64,000 nucleotides of DNA, from positions 4,774,001 through 4,838,000 of the forward strand of contig NZ_JACHMQ010000001.1 of the NCBI RefSeq assembly GCF_014208105.1. The letters run 5' to 3'. The stretch is from Actinomadura coerulea. GTDB taxonomy: Bacteria; Actinomycetota; Actinomycetes; Streptosporangiales; Streptosporangiaceae. Made by a program: the position numbers and the translations under genes. Under the pieces are notes generated by a model. It saw only the letters and a list, made by a program, of their open reading frames with translations, searched no databases and was not told where the DNA came from. Below, piece after piece: positions 51,370 through 59,145 of the stretch; the stretch's first letter is position 1; the number at the start of each line of letters is the position of its first letter.

Positions 51370-51741
51370 CTAGGCGGCCTGGCGGGCCACACGGAGCGCC
51401 CAGGCCATGAGGGGGGCCTGGAGCGGGAGGCGGCCGTAGGCGGCCGCGCGGAGGGGCAGGGGGCGGTGGCGCCAGTCACGGGCCATCTTGACGTTGGCGG
51501 GGAAGACCGCCGCCAACAGGCCCGCCGTGGCGAGCGCGCCCGCCCTGCGGGTGCGGGGGTGCGCGACGGCCGCGGCGCAGGCCAGCTCGGCGACGCCGCT
51601 GAGGTAGGTCCAGGTCCGCGCGCCGCCGGGGAGCCGCTCGGGGACGAGCGCGTCGAACGGCTTCGGAGCGACCAGGTGGAGGGTGCCCATCCCGGCCATG
51701 AGCGCGGCCAGCATGCGGTGTGCGCGTGACGACTCGGTCAT
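51370..51741 (-). CDS. DoxX-like membrane protein
   Basis: A 123-residue protein with three or four hydrophobic segments (MLAALMAGMGTLHLVAP, YLSGVAELACAAAVAH, ALATAGLLAAVFPANVKMA). The sequence KPFDALVPERLPGG and the PANVKMA turn are typical of small DoxX-family or related membrane proteins. Function unknown. Its 3' end is closed by hairpin copy 3. Confidence 0.8.
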   Translation of the reverse strand: MTESSRAHRMLAALMAGMGTLHLVAPKPFDALVPERLPGGARTWTYLSGVAELACAAAVAHPRTRRAGALATAGLLAAVFPANVKMARDWRHRPLPLRAAAYGRLPLQAPLMAWALRVARQAA

Positions 51742-51920
51742 CCCCGAAGTCTGGCAGATGAGACAGGTCGTCCAATAGTGACCGCGCCGACTCCCTAGAC
51801 GGATGTGGCGTTTGTGACTTAAATCACTGCGCTGTTCTGTGTGACCTGAGTCGTGGGGGTCACGTGTCTGATGTCACCGTTCGAGTGGATTCGCGATGTT
51901 CGTAGCGGAGCTACGTTTGT

Positions 51921-51934
51921 ACTGACCAGTCAGT
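51921..51934. promoter_or_regulatory. TetR-type palindrome before the ABC/Pip/TetR operon
   Basis: ACTGAC-CA-GTCAGT lies 28 bases upstream of the ABC ATPase start. The TetR gene at the end of that operon is the likely ligand-responsive repressor. A CGTAGC-GGA-GCTACG hairpin (51901-51915) lies just upstream. Confidence 0.65.
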
Positions 51935-51962
51935 TCAAATTCAGGCTCTTCGGAAGGTCGCG

Positions 51963-52724
51963 ATGACGTCCGAACACCAGACTCCAGGGGCGGCCGCCGT
52001 GGCCGGGGGGACCGCGGCGCCCGTCCCTGGACCCCGCCCGATCGGCTCAGGGGCTGGCGGGGGCCGCCCCGGAGCCGGTCCCGCGCCCGCACGCGGTACG
52101 TCCGTGCGGGCGCGGGACCTCGGGGTGAAGGGCGCGCGGGGCTGGGTCTTCCGCGGCGTCGAACTGGACGTCCCGGCAGGCGCGCTGGTCGCCGTCAGCG
52201 GCATCGCGGGCACCGGCCGCACCGCGCTGCTGCTCACGCTCGCCGGGCGCATGCGGCCCGCCGAGGGCACGGTCGCGGTGGGCGGGGCCACCGGGCTCAG
52301 GCGGATCCAGCGGGTCGCGGCCCTCGGGATCGTGCCGGGGGTGACCGAACTCGACCCGGCGCTGACCGTCCGGGAGCACCTCGACGAGGCGCTCGCGCTT
52401 CGCGAGGGCGTCCTCGGCAGGTTCCGCGGTCGTGAGGCCCGCAGGCGCCGGACCCTCGAACGGGTCGGCCTCGACGTCGCCCCGGGGACGCTCGCCGAGG
52501 AACTCGCGCCCGACGAGGCCCAGCTCCTCGGCGCCGCCCTGGCGCTCGCCGGAGATCCCGCGCTGCTCCTGCTCGACGACGTCGACGAGGGCCTGCCCGC
52601 CGGCCGGCAGCACGACCTGTGGCGGCGCCTGGCCGGCATCGCCGCCGGCGGCGTCACCGTCATCGCGTCCTGCCACGACGCCGCGCCCGCCGAGGGCCTC
52701 GCCACGCACGCACTTCCGCTCTAG
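51963..52724 (+). CDS. ABC-type ATPase with degenerate motifs
   Basis: A 253-residue ABC ATPase-fold protein. Walker A reads GIAGTGRTALLLTLAG, with arginine in place of the catalytic lysine; the signature position reads LAPDEAQLLGAALAL rather than LSGGQ; Walker B is ALLLLDDVDEG (Asp where the catalytic Glu is expected); the H-loop VIASCHDA is kept. Similar Arg-Walker A proteins accompany YhgE/Pip permeases in actinomycetes (from memory of the family), so this may be a fixed variant rather than decay. GGAAGG precedes the ATG. First gene of a three-gene operon. Confidence 0.85.
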   Translation: MTSEHQTPGAAAVAGGTAAPVPGPRPIGSGAGGGRPGAGPAPARGTSVRARDLGVKGARGWVFRGVELDVPAGALVAVSGIAGTGRTALLLTLAGRMRPAEGTVAVGGATGLRRIQRVAALGIVPGVTELDPALTVREHLDEALALREGVLGRFRGREARRRRTLERVGLDVAPGTLAEELAPDEAQLLGAALALAGDPALLLLDDVDEGLPAGRQHDLWRRLAGIAAGGVTVIASCHDAAPAEGLATHALPL

Positions 52725-52741
52725 CCGAGGAGATCCCCCCG

Positions 52742-54859
52742 ATGAGACTTCCCGCGCTGACCTCGGGCGGCCTTGAGCTGCGCCGCTTCCAGCGCAACCG
52801 GCTGACCCGCGTCGCGATGGCCGGGCTCGTGCTGCTTCCGCTGCTCTATGCCGGGCTCTACCTGTGGTCTTTTTGGGACCCGTACGCGCGGCTCCAGCAC
52901 GTTCCGGTCGCGCTCGTCGTGCAGGACAAGCCCGCCAAGGCGGACGGGAAGAACGTCCACGCGGGGGCCGACCTGGCGGACGAGCTGAAGAAGCGCAAGG
53001 TCTTCGACTGGCGCACCGTCTCGGCGGCGAAGGCCGAGGAGGGCGTCCGATCGGGGAAGTACTACATGTCCCTGACGATCCCCGCCGACTTCAGCGCCCG
53101 GATCGCGTCGCCGTCCGGTGACGGGACGCCCGCACCGGCCGGGTTGCGGCTCCAGATGAACGACGCCAACAACTACGTGGTCGGGACGCTCGCCCAGGCA
53201 GCGTTCAAGGAGATCAGCGCAGCCGCCGGGAGCGAGGCCGTGCGCGGCTACTTCGACCAGATCTTCCTCTCCTTCGGCAAGCTGCACGGCGAACTCGGCA
53301 AGGCGGCTCAGGGCGCGGACAAGCTCGCCGCGGGCTCCGGCCAGGCGCACGACGGCGCGGGCAAACTCGCCGAAGGCGCCGGCAAGGCCGAGGCAGGCGC
53401 GGGCAAGCTGAAGGGCGGCATCGACGAGGCCCGCGCCGGCAGCGGCAAGGTGACCTCCGGCCTGGAGGAGCTCCGCACCGGAACGGGCCAGGTCGCCGCC
53501 GGAATGCAGCGGCTGACCACGACCGTCGACCGCGCGGGCGACACCCTCGTGCCGCTGCTGCGGGAGAACGCCCCCGAGATCCGCCAGGCCGCGCTCGCCG
53601 TCGCGCAGGGCGCGGACGCCCTCGCCGACGGCGCCGGACGGCTGCCCGCCCAGACCGGCGCCGCCGTCCAACGGGCGGAGAAGGCGCAGGCCGAACTGAA
53701 CGCCCGCCTCGCCGCCCACCCGGAAGTGCCGCCGAACGTCCGGCAGGACCTCACCCGGGCCGCCGCGCAGGTCGTCACCGTCGCGAAGCAGGTGGACGGC
53801 TACGTCAGCGACCACACCGGCGACCTGCGCAAGGTCGCGGCCGACGCCCGCGCGGTCGAGCGGGCCGCCCGCAAGATCGCCAAGGACGCGCCCTCCCTGG
53901 CCGCCAAGGTCGAGAAGGCGCGCCGGGACGTGGACCGCCTCAACGCCGGAACCCAGCGGGTCAACGCGGGCGCGGGGCAACTGCTCTCCGGCTCGTCCCA
54001 GCTGACCAGCGGACTCGGCGTCCTGTCGGGCGGGGCGGGCGAGCTCCGGGGCGGCCTCGGGCAGCTGTCCGGCGGCGCGGTGACGCTGGAGACGGCCCTC
54101 GCGCAGATCTCCACCGGCAACGAGCGGCTGGCGAACGGCCTGAACCAGGGCGCCTCCCGGATCCCGGACTACGACGCCGGGGAACGCGCCGCACGCGACG
54201 ACATGATGAGCAACCCGGTGCGGCTCGCCAGCGCCACCGAGAACGCGGTGCCGAACTACGGGACCGGGTTCGCGCCGTTCTTCGTCCCCCTCTCCCTGTG
54301 GGTCGGCGGCATGATCGTCTACATGCTGCTGCGCCCGCTGAACCCGCGCGCGCTCGCGGGCACTGCGCCCGGCCACCGCGTCGCGCTCGCCGGCTGGCTG
54401 CCCGCCGCGGCGATCGGCGCCGCGCAGGCCTGCGTCGTCCTCGCCGTCCTGCACTTCGCGCTCGGCCTGCGCGCCGAGCACTGGCCCGGCCTCGTCGCGT
54501 TCCTCGCGCTCGCCTCCGCCGCGTTCCTCGCGGTGATCCAGTGGGTGAACGCCCGCTTCGGCCCGGTCGGCCGGATCATCGCGCTGGCGCTCCTGATGCT
54601 CCAGCTCACCTCGGCCGCCGGCACGTACCCGATCGAGACGAGCCCGGCGTTCTTCCAGGCCGTCCGCCCGTACCTGCCGATGCCGTGGGTCGTGGACGCC
54701 GTCCGGCACCTGATCAGCGGCGGCGACCTGTCCTCGGTGTGGCAGGGTTGTGCGGTGCTGGCCGCCTTCCTGGCCGGGGGGCTCGCGCTCACCGCCCTGG
54801 CCGTCCGGCACAACCGGGTCTGGACGGTGAAGCGCCTGCACCCGGCACTGAAGCTCTGA
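52742..54859 (+). CDS. YhgE/Pip-type ABC-2 membrane protein
   Basis: A 705-residue protein. One N-terminal transmembrane helix (VAMAGLVLLPLLYAGLYLWSF) precedes a large extracytoplasmic region with the conserved SGKYYMSLTIPADFSARI and NDANNYVVG motifs. Long Gly/Ala/Lys heptad-like repeats of the GAGKLAEGAGKAEAGAGKL type follow (about 190-490). The C-terminal quarter has five helices (FFVPLSLWVGGMIVYMLL onward) like ABC-2 permeases. Homologues include the phage infection protein of lactococci and type VII-associated YueB. GAGGAG precedes the ATG. Confidence 0.9.
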   Translation: MRLPALTSGGLELRRFQRNRLTRVAMAGLVLLPLLYAGLYLWSFWDPYARLQHVPVALVVQDKPAKADGKNVHAGADLADELKKRKVFDWRTVSAAKAEEGVRSGKYYMSLTIPADFSARIASPSGDGTPAPAGLRLQMNDANNYVVGTLAQAAFKEISAAAGSEAVRGYFDQIFLSFGKLHGELGKAAQGADKLAAGSGQAHDGAGKLAEGAGKAEAGAGKLKGGIDEARAGSGKVTSGLEELRTGTGQVAAGMQRLTTTVDRAGDTLVPLLRENAPEIRQAALAVAQGADALADGAGRLPAQTGAAVQRAEKAQAELNARLAAHPEVPPNVRQDLTRAAAQVVTVAKQVDGYVSDHTGDLRKVAADARAVERAARKIAKDAPSLAAKVEKARRDVDRLNAGTQRVNAGAGQLLSGSSQLTSGLGVLSGGAGELRGGLGQLSGGAVTLETALAQISTGNERLANGLNQGASRIPDYDAGERAARDDMMSNPVRLASATENAVPNYGTGFAPFFVPLSLWVGGMIVYMLLRPLNPRALAGTAPGHRVALAGWLPAAAIGAAQACVVLAVLHFALGLRAEHWPGLVAFLALASAAFLAVIQWVNARFGPVGRIIALALLMLQLTSAAGTYPIETSPAFFQAVRPYLPMPWVVDAVRHLISGGDLSSVWQGCAVLAAFLAGGLALTALAVRHNRVWTVKRLHPALKL

Positions 54860-54874
54860 TCGGAGGCAGGGGAC

Positions 54875-55450
54875 GTGGCCCGCATCGCGACCCGGGAGAA
54901 GCTGTTCACCGCGGCGATCGAGCTGATCGCCGAGAGCGGGCTCGCCGCGACGACCGTCGACCAGATCGCCGAGCGCGCCGGCGTGGCCAAGGGCACCGTC
55001 TACTACAACTTCGACAGCAAGGCCGCGCTGTTCGCGGCGCTGCTGGAGTACGGCGTCGACCGCCTCGCCACCGCCCTGCGCGACGCCGCGTCCGGCCGTC
55101 CCCCGCTGGAGGCGCTGGACGCCGTCGTCGCCGCCGAGCTGGCGTTCATCGGCGAGCACGAGCCCTTCGCCCGGCTCCTGATCGCCGAGACGTGGCGGGC
55201 CGGCGGCGACTGGCAGCACGCCGCCCGCCTGATCCGCGAGCGCGCCATCGGCGTCGTCGCCGACGTCCTGCGCGAAGCGGTCGCCGCCGGCGACCTGCGC
55301 TCCGACCTGGACACCGGCACGGCCGCCTCCGCCGTCTTCGGCATGGTCCTCACCGTCGCCCTGGACTGGCGCGCCCTCCAGCCCGGCCGCTCCCTGGACG
55401 ACGTCCAGGCGACCCTGCTCGCCCTCCTCCGAGGCCGCCTCACCAGCTGA
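54875..55450 (+). CDS. TetR family regulator of the ABC/Pip operon
   Basis: A 191-residue TetR regulator: REKLFTAAIELIAESGLAAT then TVDQIAERAGVAKGTVYYNFDSKAALF. The C-terminal ligand domain is helical, with FARLLIAETWRAGGDWQ. GTG start after GGAGG. It is the third gene, 15 bases after the YhgE/Pip gene, and probably recognises the palindrome at 51921-51934. Confidence 0.9.
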   Translation: MARIATREKLFTAAIELIAESGLAATTVDQIAERAGVAKGTVYYNFDSKAALFAALLEYGVDRLATALRDAASGRPPLEALDAVVAAELAFIGEHEPFARLLIAETWRAGGDWQHAARLIRERAIGVVADVLREAVAAGDLRSDLDTGTAASAVFGMVLTVALDWRALQPGRSLDDVQATLLALLRGRLTS

Positions 55451-55460
55451 TGCGGCCGGG

Positions 55461-55991
55461 TCAGGGGCCGGACGTCTCCGTGAGCTTGGCGGCGTCGGGC
55501 GCGTAGGCGGCCATCCAGTGCGGGTGCAGGCGGTAGTAGACGATCTCTTTGTCCCAGTCGAAGGCGTCCCCGCCGTAGAAACCCTTGAGGTAGGCGAGCA
55601 GCTCCGGCCAGTCCCGGGCCGGCTCGCCGTCCGGCGGGTTGAGGATCTCCACCGTGCCGTGCGTGAACACGCCCAGGTCCTCCCCCCGCATGTGCGCCGC
55701 GCTGACGGCGGGACGGGCGGCCAGATGGCGGGCCTTGGCCGCGTCGCGCGCCGTGCCGAAGTGCCACTTCCCGTGGAGGAAGTGCCCGTCCACCCCACTG
55801 ATCCGCGGCTCCCCCTTGGCGGTCACCGTGGACAGGGCCAGCGTGCACATGCCGGTGAGCACCTGGCAGAGCTGCCCCGCCGTCAACGACCTCTCGGTAT
55901 TGATGATCGACCGCAGATGCGCGGTGGAGCGGGAAAGCGAATCGTCCAGAAGTGCCTGGAGCTCTATGAGTTCTTCTCTGGTTTCACGCAT
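55461..55991 (-). CDS. Pyridoxamine 5'-phosphate oxidase-family FMN-binding protein
   Basis: A 176-residue split-barrel flavoprotein: LCQVLTGMCTLALSTVTAKGEPRISGVDG opening strands, GKWHFGTARDAAKARHLAARPAVSAAHM, and LGVFTHGTVEIL. It resembles actinobacterial PNPOx-like/F420-binding proteins; a redox role toward small molecules is likely. ATG 55991 is preferred (AGGA seven bases upstream). It converges on the TetR gene with 10 bases between stops. Confidence 0.82.
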   Translation of the reverse strand: MRETREELIELQALLDDSLSRSTAHLRSIINTERSLTAGQLCQVLTGMCTLALSTVTAKGEPRISGVDGHFLHGKWHFGTARDAAKARHLAARPAVSAAHMRGEDLGVFTHGTVEILNPPDGEPARDWPELLAYLKGFYGGDAFDWDKEIVYYRLHPHWMAAYAPDAAKLTETSGP

Positions 55992-56064
55992 GACGAGTCC
56001 TAGTCCGAAGGGTCCGGTCCACACTTCATCCCCCAGCACTGGCCGGTGCCCCCACCCTCCCCCC

Positions 56065-56129
56065 AAAACCTGACACCTTCCGTCAGGCTTTCTCCGGATG
56101 CGGAAAGTTCGGCGACTCCGCGCGAACTT
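56065..56129. promoter_or_regulatory. Dyads in the lipoprotein upstream region
   Basis: The 305-base gap between the divergent flavoprotein and lipoprotein genes contains CCTGAC-N7-GTCAGG (56069-56087), flanked by A-rich and T-rich runs that would make it a hairpin terminator if read on the minus strand, and AAGTTCG-N11-CGAACTT (56105-56129), a candidate operator. No gene is seen in the gap. Confidence 0.4.
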
Positions 56130-56296
56130 CCCGATGCCGCCAGGACATCCGGACGGCCGCGGCCGGCCGCGAGTTCGGGGAGCGGCCGGTCGGATTGATC
56201 ACGTCCCGCCGCGCCAACCCGCGCCGGGCCGCACCGCATCTCATCCCGCAGAGCGCGACACGAGAGATCGCGCACCGAGAACGAGAGCGAGGACCC

Positions 56297-56797
56297 ATGC
56301 GGAAGATCGTGATCACCGGTATGGCGGCGGCGCTGGCGCTCGGCCTGACGGCCTGCGGCGGCAGCGGCGACGGCAACTCCGCGGCGGCGCCCTCCTCCCC
56401 CGCGAGCTCGGCGCCCGCGCCGAGCGAGTCATCCACGCCGGAGGGCGGGTCCACGCCGAGCGGTCCTTCGACCCCGCAGGGCTCGGGCGGCTCGGGAACC
56501 CCGGGCAGCCGGCACACCCCGCTCGCGCAGCAGGGCGGCCAGCAGATCACTACCAAGTGGGGGCCGCTGCGCTACCTGGCGCCGGGCAAGTACACCGTCG
56601 GCGGCGTCGCCTTCTTCACCGCCACCGACACCGTCGTGTACGTCGCCGGAAGCACCTGCCCCAACGGCACTCCCACCCCGCCCGACGTCAGCAAGTGCTC
56701 CGTCGACGGACTCGACCAGTGGGTGAAGGCCGCCCCGCACAACGCCAGCGTCCGCTTCTCCGGCGCAACCGCCACCCGCATCACCGAAACCCAGTAA
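56297..56797 (+). CDS. Secreted lipoprotein
   Basis: A 166-residue lipoprotein: signal peptide RKIVITGMAAALALGLTAC with lipobox LTAC, a Ser/Pro/Thr/Gly-rich linker of about 55 residues, and a small domain (TKWGPLRYLAPGKYTVGGVAFFTATDT... DQWVKAAPHNASVRFSG). The two later cysteines (STCPNG and SKCSVDG) may form a disulfide. No known domain recognised. ATG 56297 follows GAGCGAGGA. Confidence 0.85.
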   Translation: MRKIVITGMAAALALGLTACGGSGDGNSAAAPSSPASSAPAPSESSTPEGGSTPSGPSTPQGSGGSGTPGSRHTPLAQQGGQQITTKWGPLRYLAPGKYTVGGVAFFTATDTVVYVAGSTCPNGTPTPPDVSKCSVDGLDQWVKAAPHNASVRFSGATATRITETQ

Positions 56798-56888
56798 CCC
56801 CCACTCCCGGCGCTTCCCTCACCCGGCTCGCATGATCGGGGCAGCATCCTTGAGGGAGGCTCGGGGGTGCCCCGGGCGGGGCGCCTGA

Positions 56889-57161
56889 TCAACGGATTCG
56901 GCGGACGTGTACTTCCCAGTCCCAGTCGGCGTCGTCGGGGAAGAGCACCTCCACGACCTGCCACGTCTGGTCAGCCACCGGAAACGTGTCGCCAGGACGG
57001 AGTACGTACTCGAACTCCTCTCCCGTCTCTTCCATGGAGACACCAAGAACTGCCTCGGGCGGATCCAGGCGCTTCACCGTCGCGACATCGAACCCTGCCA
57101 CCCCGATCGTGTAGAAACGATTCGGCTTGATCCGATGCTCCGTAATGCCTTCCATCCTCAT
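56889..57161 (-). CDS. Small DUF6406-like protein coupled to the protease gene
   Basis: A 90-residue soluble beta-rich protein. EEFEYVLRPGDTFPVADQTWQVVEV resembles the core of DUF6406 proteins from streptomycetes (moderate confidence). The ATG at 57161 overlaps the stop codon of the calpain-like gene as ATGA; a second ATG at 57155 has better spacing to GGAGG. Translational coupling to an effector-like protease suggests an immunity or regulatory partner, which is inference. Confidence 0.7.
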   Translation of the reverse strand: MRMEGITEHRIKPNRFYTIGVAGFDVATVKRLDPPEAVLGVSMEETGEEFEYVLRPGDTFPVADQTWQVVEVLFPDDADWDWEVHVRRIR

Positions 57162-58408
57162 CGTCCTCCGGTTTCACCTTCGAGCGCAGCGTAATAGCTG
57201 TTGAAGTGATTCGTGAGTTCCGCGACCGGCACCGGGTCAGGATGCTTGTGGCCGTAGGGATTACGCAGCATGACCGTGCCGTCCTCAACACCAACCAACT
57301 CGTAAACATGCTGGCATCTGAGGTTGTACTTACGAAAATCCGCCCGTTGCATGAATTCCGGCACCGTCGAGACCAGGGTCGCCCGCCCGGCTTCGACCAG
57401 GCGGCCGAGGACCGCTTCATTGTCTGCGGCGGCCTCGGGGCCGGTGTCGATGTTCAACCGGTCGACGCGCGCCGGTCGACCAGTCAACTGCGTGAGGATC
57501 TCGGCCTGGGTCCAGGCTCTCGTCCCCTTGTCGAGGCGGGCATAGCCGCGTTCGGCGGCATTGCCGAGCAAGGGGTTCTGACCGCGGTCGGGCGGCCAGG
57601 TCTCGTCCACGGCACCCAGGGCTTTTTCGATATACCCGGGCCAGGTCACTCCGGCGACCGTACATCGCGCGAAGGCGGCTTGCCCCGGGTCACCGATGTG
57701 GACCGGAAGATCTTTTGAGATCGTGACATCGATGACACGGCCGGTGGGGACTGCACTGTCGCTGTCTTTGAACTTTGTCTCATGCAAGGCCACGGTGACG
57801 GTACCGTCATCGTTCTCCCGCACTGAACTCTAAATCTTCTCCGGCGCAGTTCCGGCCACGGCTCCGATCGCAGCGATGACGCCGCAGTCACCGAGCACGC
57901 CCTGCCGCGCGTCCGCTCTTTTTGGCGTTCCATCGAAGAGCGGAAGTTCGTCCTGGTCGCCGTCCTTGTTCTTCCTTAGAGGGCGCCCGTACTCAACTTC
58001 GTCGCTGAGGTCGGCGGGAATTTCGAGGCGGTCGGCCACTACCTCGATCTTCTCCCCAGCGTCCTTCCCGGGTTCTTTGACCTCGGGCGCTGCGGGGTCT
58101 GGCTTGCCGAGGATCCGCTCGGCCGCGGCCATCCAGGCCGCCAGGTCATCATCCTCTGCGCTTGCAGCGAGGAGGCCCTGCTCCATGGACTCGTCCTCTG
58201 GGGCCGCCTCGGCCGGCTCCTCGTCGGTGTTCTGCGCGTCGTTTCGCGGCTGGACGGGCTCGCGGGCGCGCGCGAGGCTTTGCAGGCGGGACGGCTGGTC
58301 CGGGGAGCCGGGATTGTCGGGCCGCAGAACCGGCTTCTGGGCCTGTGGTGTCGAACCGTCGACGGCTTCCTCATGGGTGTCGGTCTTGCTGGTGTGCTCG
58401 ATGCCCAC
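57158..58408 (-). pseudogene. Calpain-like cysteine protease interrupted by an in-frame TAG
   Basis: One reading frame from GTG 58408 to TGA 57158 (417 codons) is interrupted only by TAG at 57830-57832. Before it: a disordered Pro/Glu/Asp-rich N-terminus of about 130 residues and RQGVLGDCGVIAAIGAVAG with the calpain catalytic cysteine. After it: ENDDGTVTVAL, typical of the next calpain strand, and CQHVYELVGVEDGTVMLRNPYG with the catalytic histidine and asparagine. The two halves therefore form one C2-family protease domain, with all triad residues retained. GTG 57823 might restart translation but lacks a ribosome-binding site. Usual position in an operon after MarR, before the coupled small gene. 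Either a recent nonsense mutation, suppression, or a base error. Confidence 0.75.
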
Positions 58409-58434
58409 GCTTGCAGCCCTTCCGCCGGGCGGGG

Positions 58435-58905
58435 TCAGGGGAGTTTGCGGATTTCTTCTATCACGGTCGGCATCGTCTCGTTGTTGTGGTGGATCCAGTC
58501 GAGGAGCACGGCGACCTGGTCGTCGGTGTAGGTGTCGAGGCGGTCGCGGAAGGCGCGGCCGATCGGTTCGAAGTAGCGGGCGAACTGGGCGACGTTCTCC
58601 TCGACGAGTTCGACGATGACGCGGCGGCGGTCGTCGGGGTCGCGGGTGCGGCGGACGTAGCCGGCGCGCTCCAGGCGGTCGATGACGGCGGTGATGGCGC
58701 CGCCGGTCGTGATGCCCATGAGCTGGGCGAGCTGGCCGGGCGTCTGGGGGCCGTCCAGCGTCAGCGCGTTGACGCACTGCGCGTCGGTGACGTTCATGCC
58801 CGCCTTGCTCGCGGTGGCATGGTGCAGCAGCACCATGAACATCGTGCTGCGCTGCATCGCCATCTGCAGCTCGCCCGCCATCCGCTCGCGCTCCGGGGTC
58901 GACAC
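58435..58905 (-). CDS. MarR family regulator
   Basis: A 156-residue MarR regulator: NVTDAQCVNALTLDGPQTPGQLAQLMGITTGGAITAVIDRLERAGYVRRTRDPDDRRRV is the complete winged helix, with helical dimerisation ends. GTG 58905 (AGAGAGGTCAAGG upstream) is preferred to ATG 58944, because the latter would place the operator dyad inside the coding region. Its stop lies 26 bases before the protease gene on the same strand. Confidence 0.9.
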   Translation of the reverse strand: MSTPERERMAGELQMAMQRSTMFMVLLHHATASKAGMNVTDAQCVNALTLDGPQTPGQLAQLMGITTGGAITAVIDRLERAGYVRRTRDPDDRRRVIVELVEENVAQFARYFEPIGRAFRDRLDTYTDDQVAVLLDWIHHNNETMPTVIEEIRKLP

Positions 58906-58926
58906 GCCTTGACCTCTCTCCCTTTT

Positions 58927-58963
58927 TCTCTCATGGAGAGACACTCATTTCAAGAGCATCTCT
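58927..58963. promoter_or_regulatory. MarR operator dyads
   Basis: TCTCTC-ATG-GAGAGA (58927-58941) and AGAG-CAT-CTCT (58953-58963) share the same half-site and lie just upstream of the MarR start, the usual place for autoregulation. Confidence 0.55.
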
Positions 58964-59079
58964 GGGGGAGATTCTATCGACCCGCCCCGGGCGGGACCAG
59001 GCGGGACGGCAGCGGCGTGTGGCGCAGCCGACACCGTCCAATGATCGCACCACCGCCGGACGGCGCCTACCCTGGCTTT

Positions 59080-59096
59080 TGTTAGGACCACTAACA
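59080..59096. promoter_or_regulatory. TGTTAG-N5-CTAACA dyad
   Basis: A perfect 6-base inverted repeat around GACCA lies between the end of the FadD operon and the MarR promoter. It may be an operator or part of the neighbouring terminator structure. Confidence 0.35.
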
Positions 59097-59145
59097 GAGG
59101 TCCTGTGCTGGCCCCGGATCCCACGAAGATTCGGGGCCGACCTCT
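59096..59145. terminator. Terminator of the Ltp/FadD operon
   Basis: Outer arms AGAGGTC (59096-59102) and GACCTCT (59139-59145) enclose inner arms GGCCCCG (59110-59116) and CGGGGCC (59132-59138). The structure starts within the last codons of the acyl-CoA synthetase gene and is the likely operon terminator. Confidence 0.65.
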
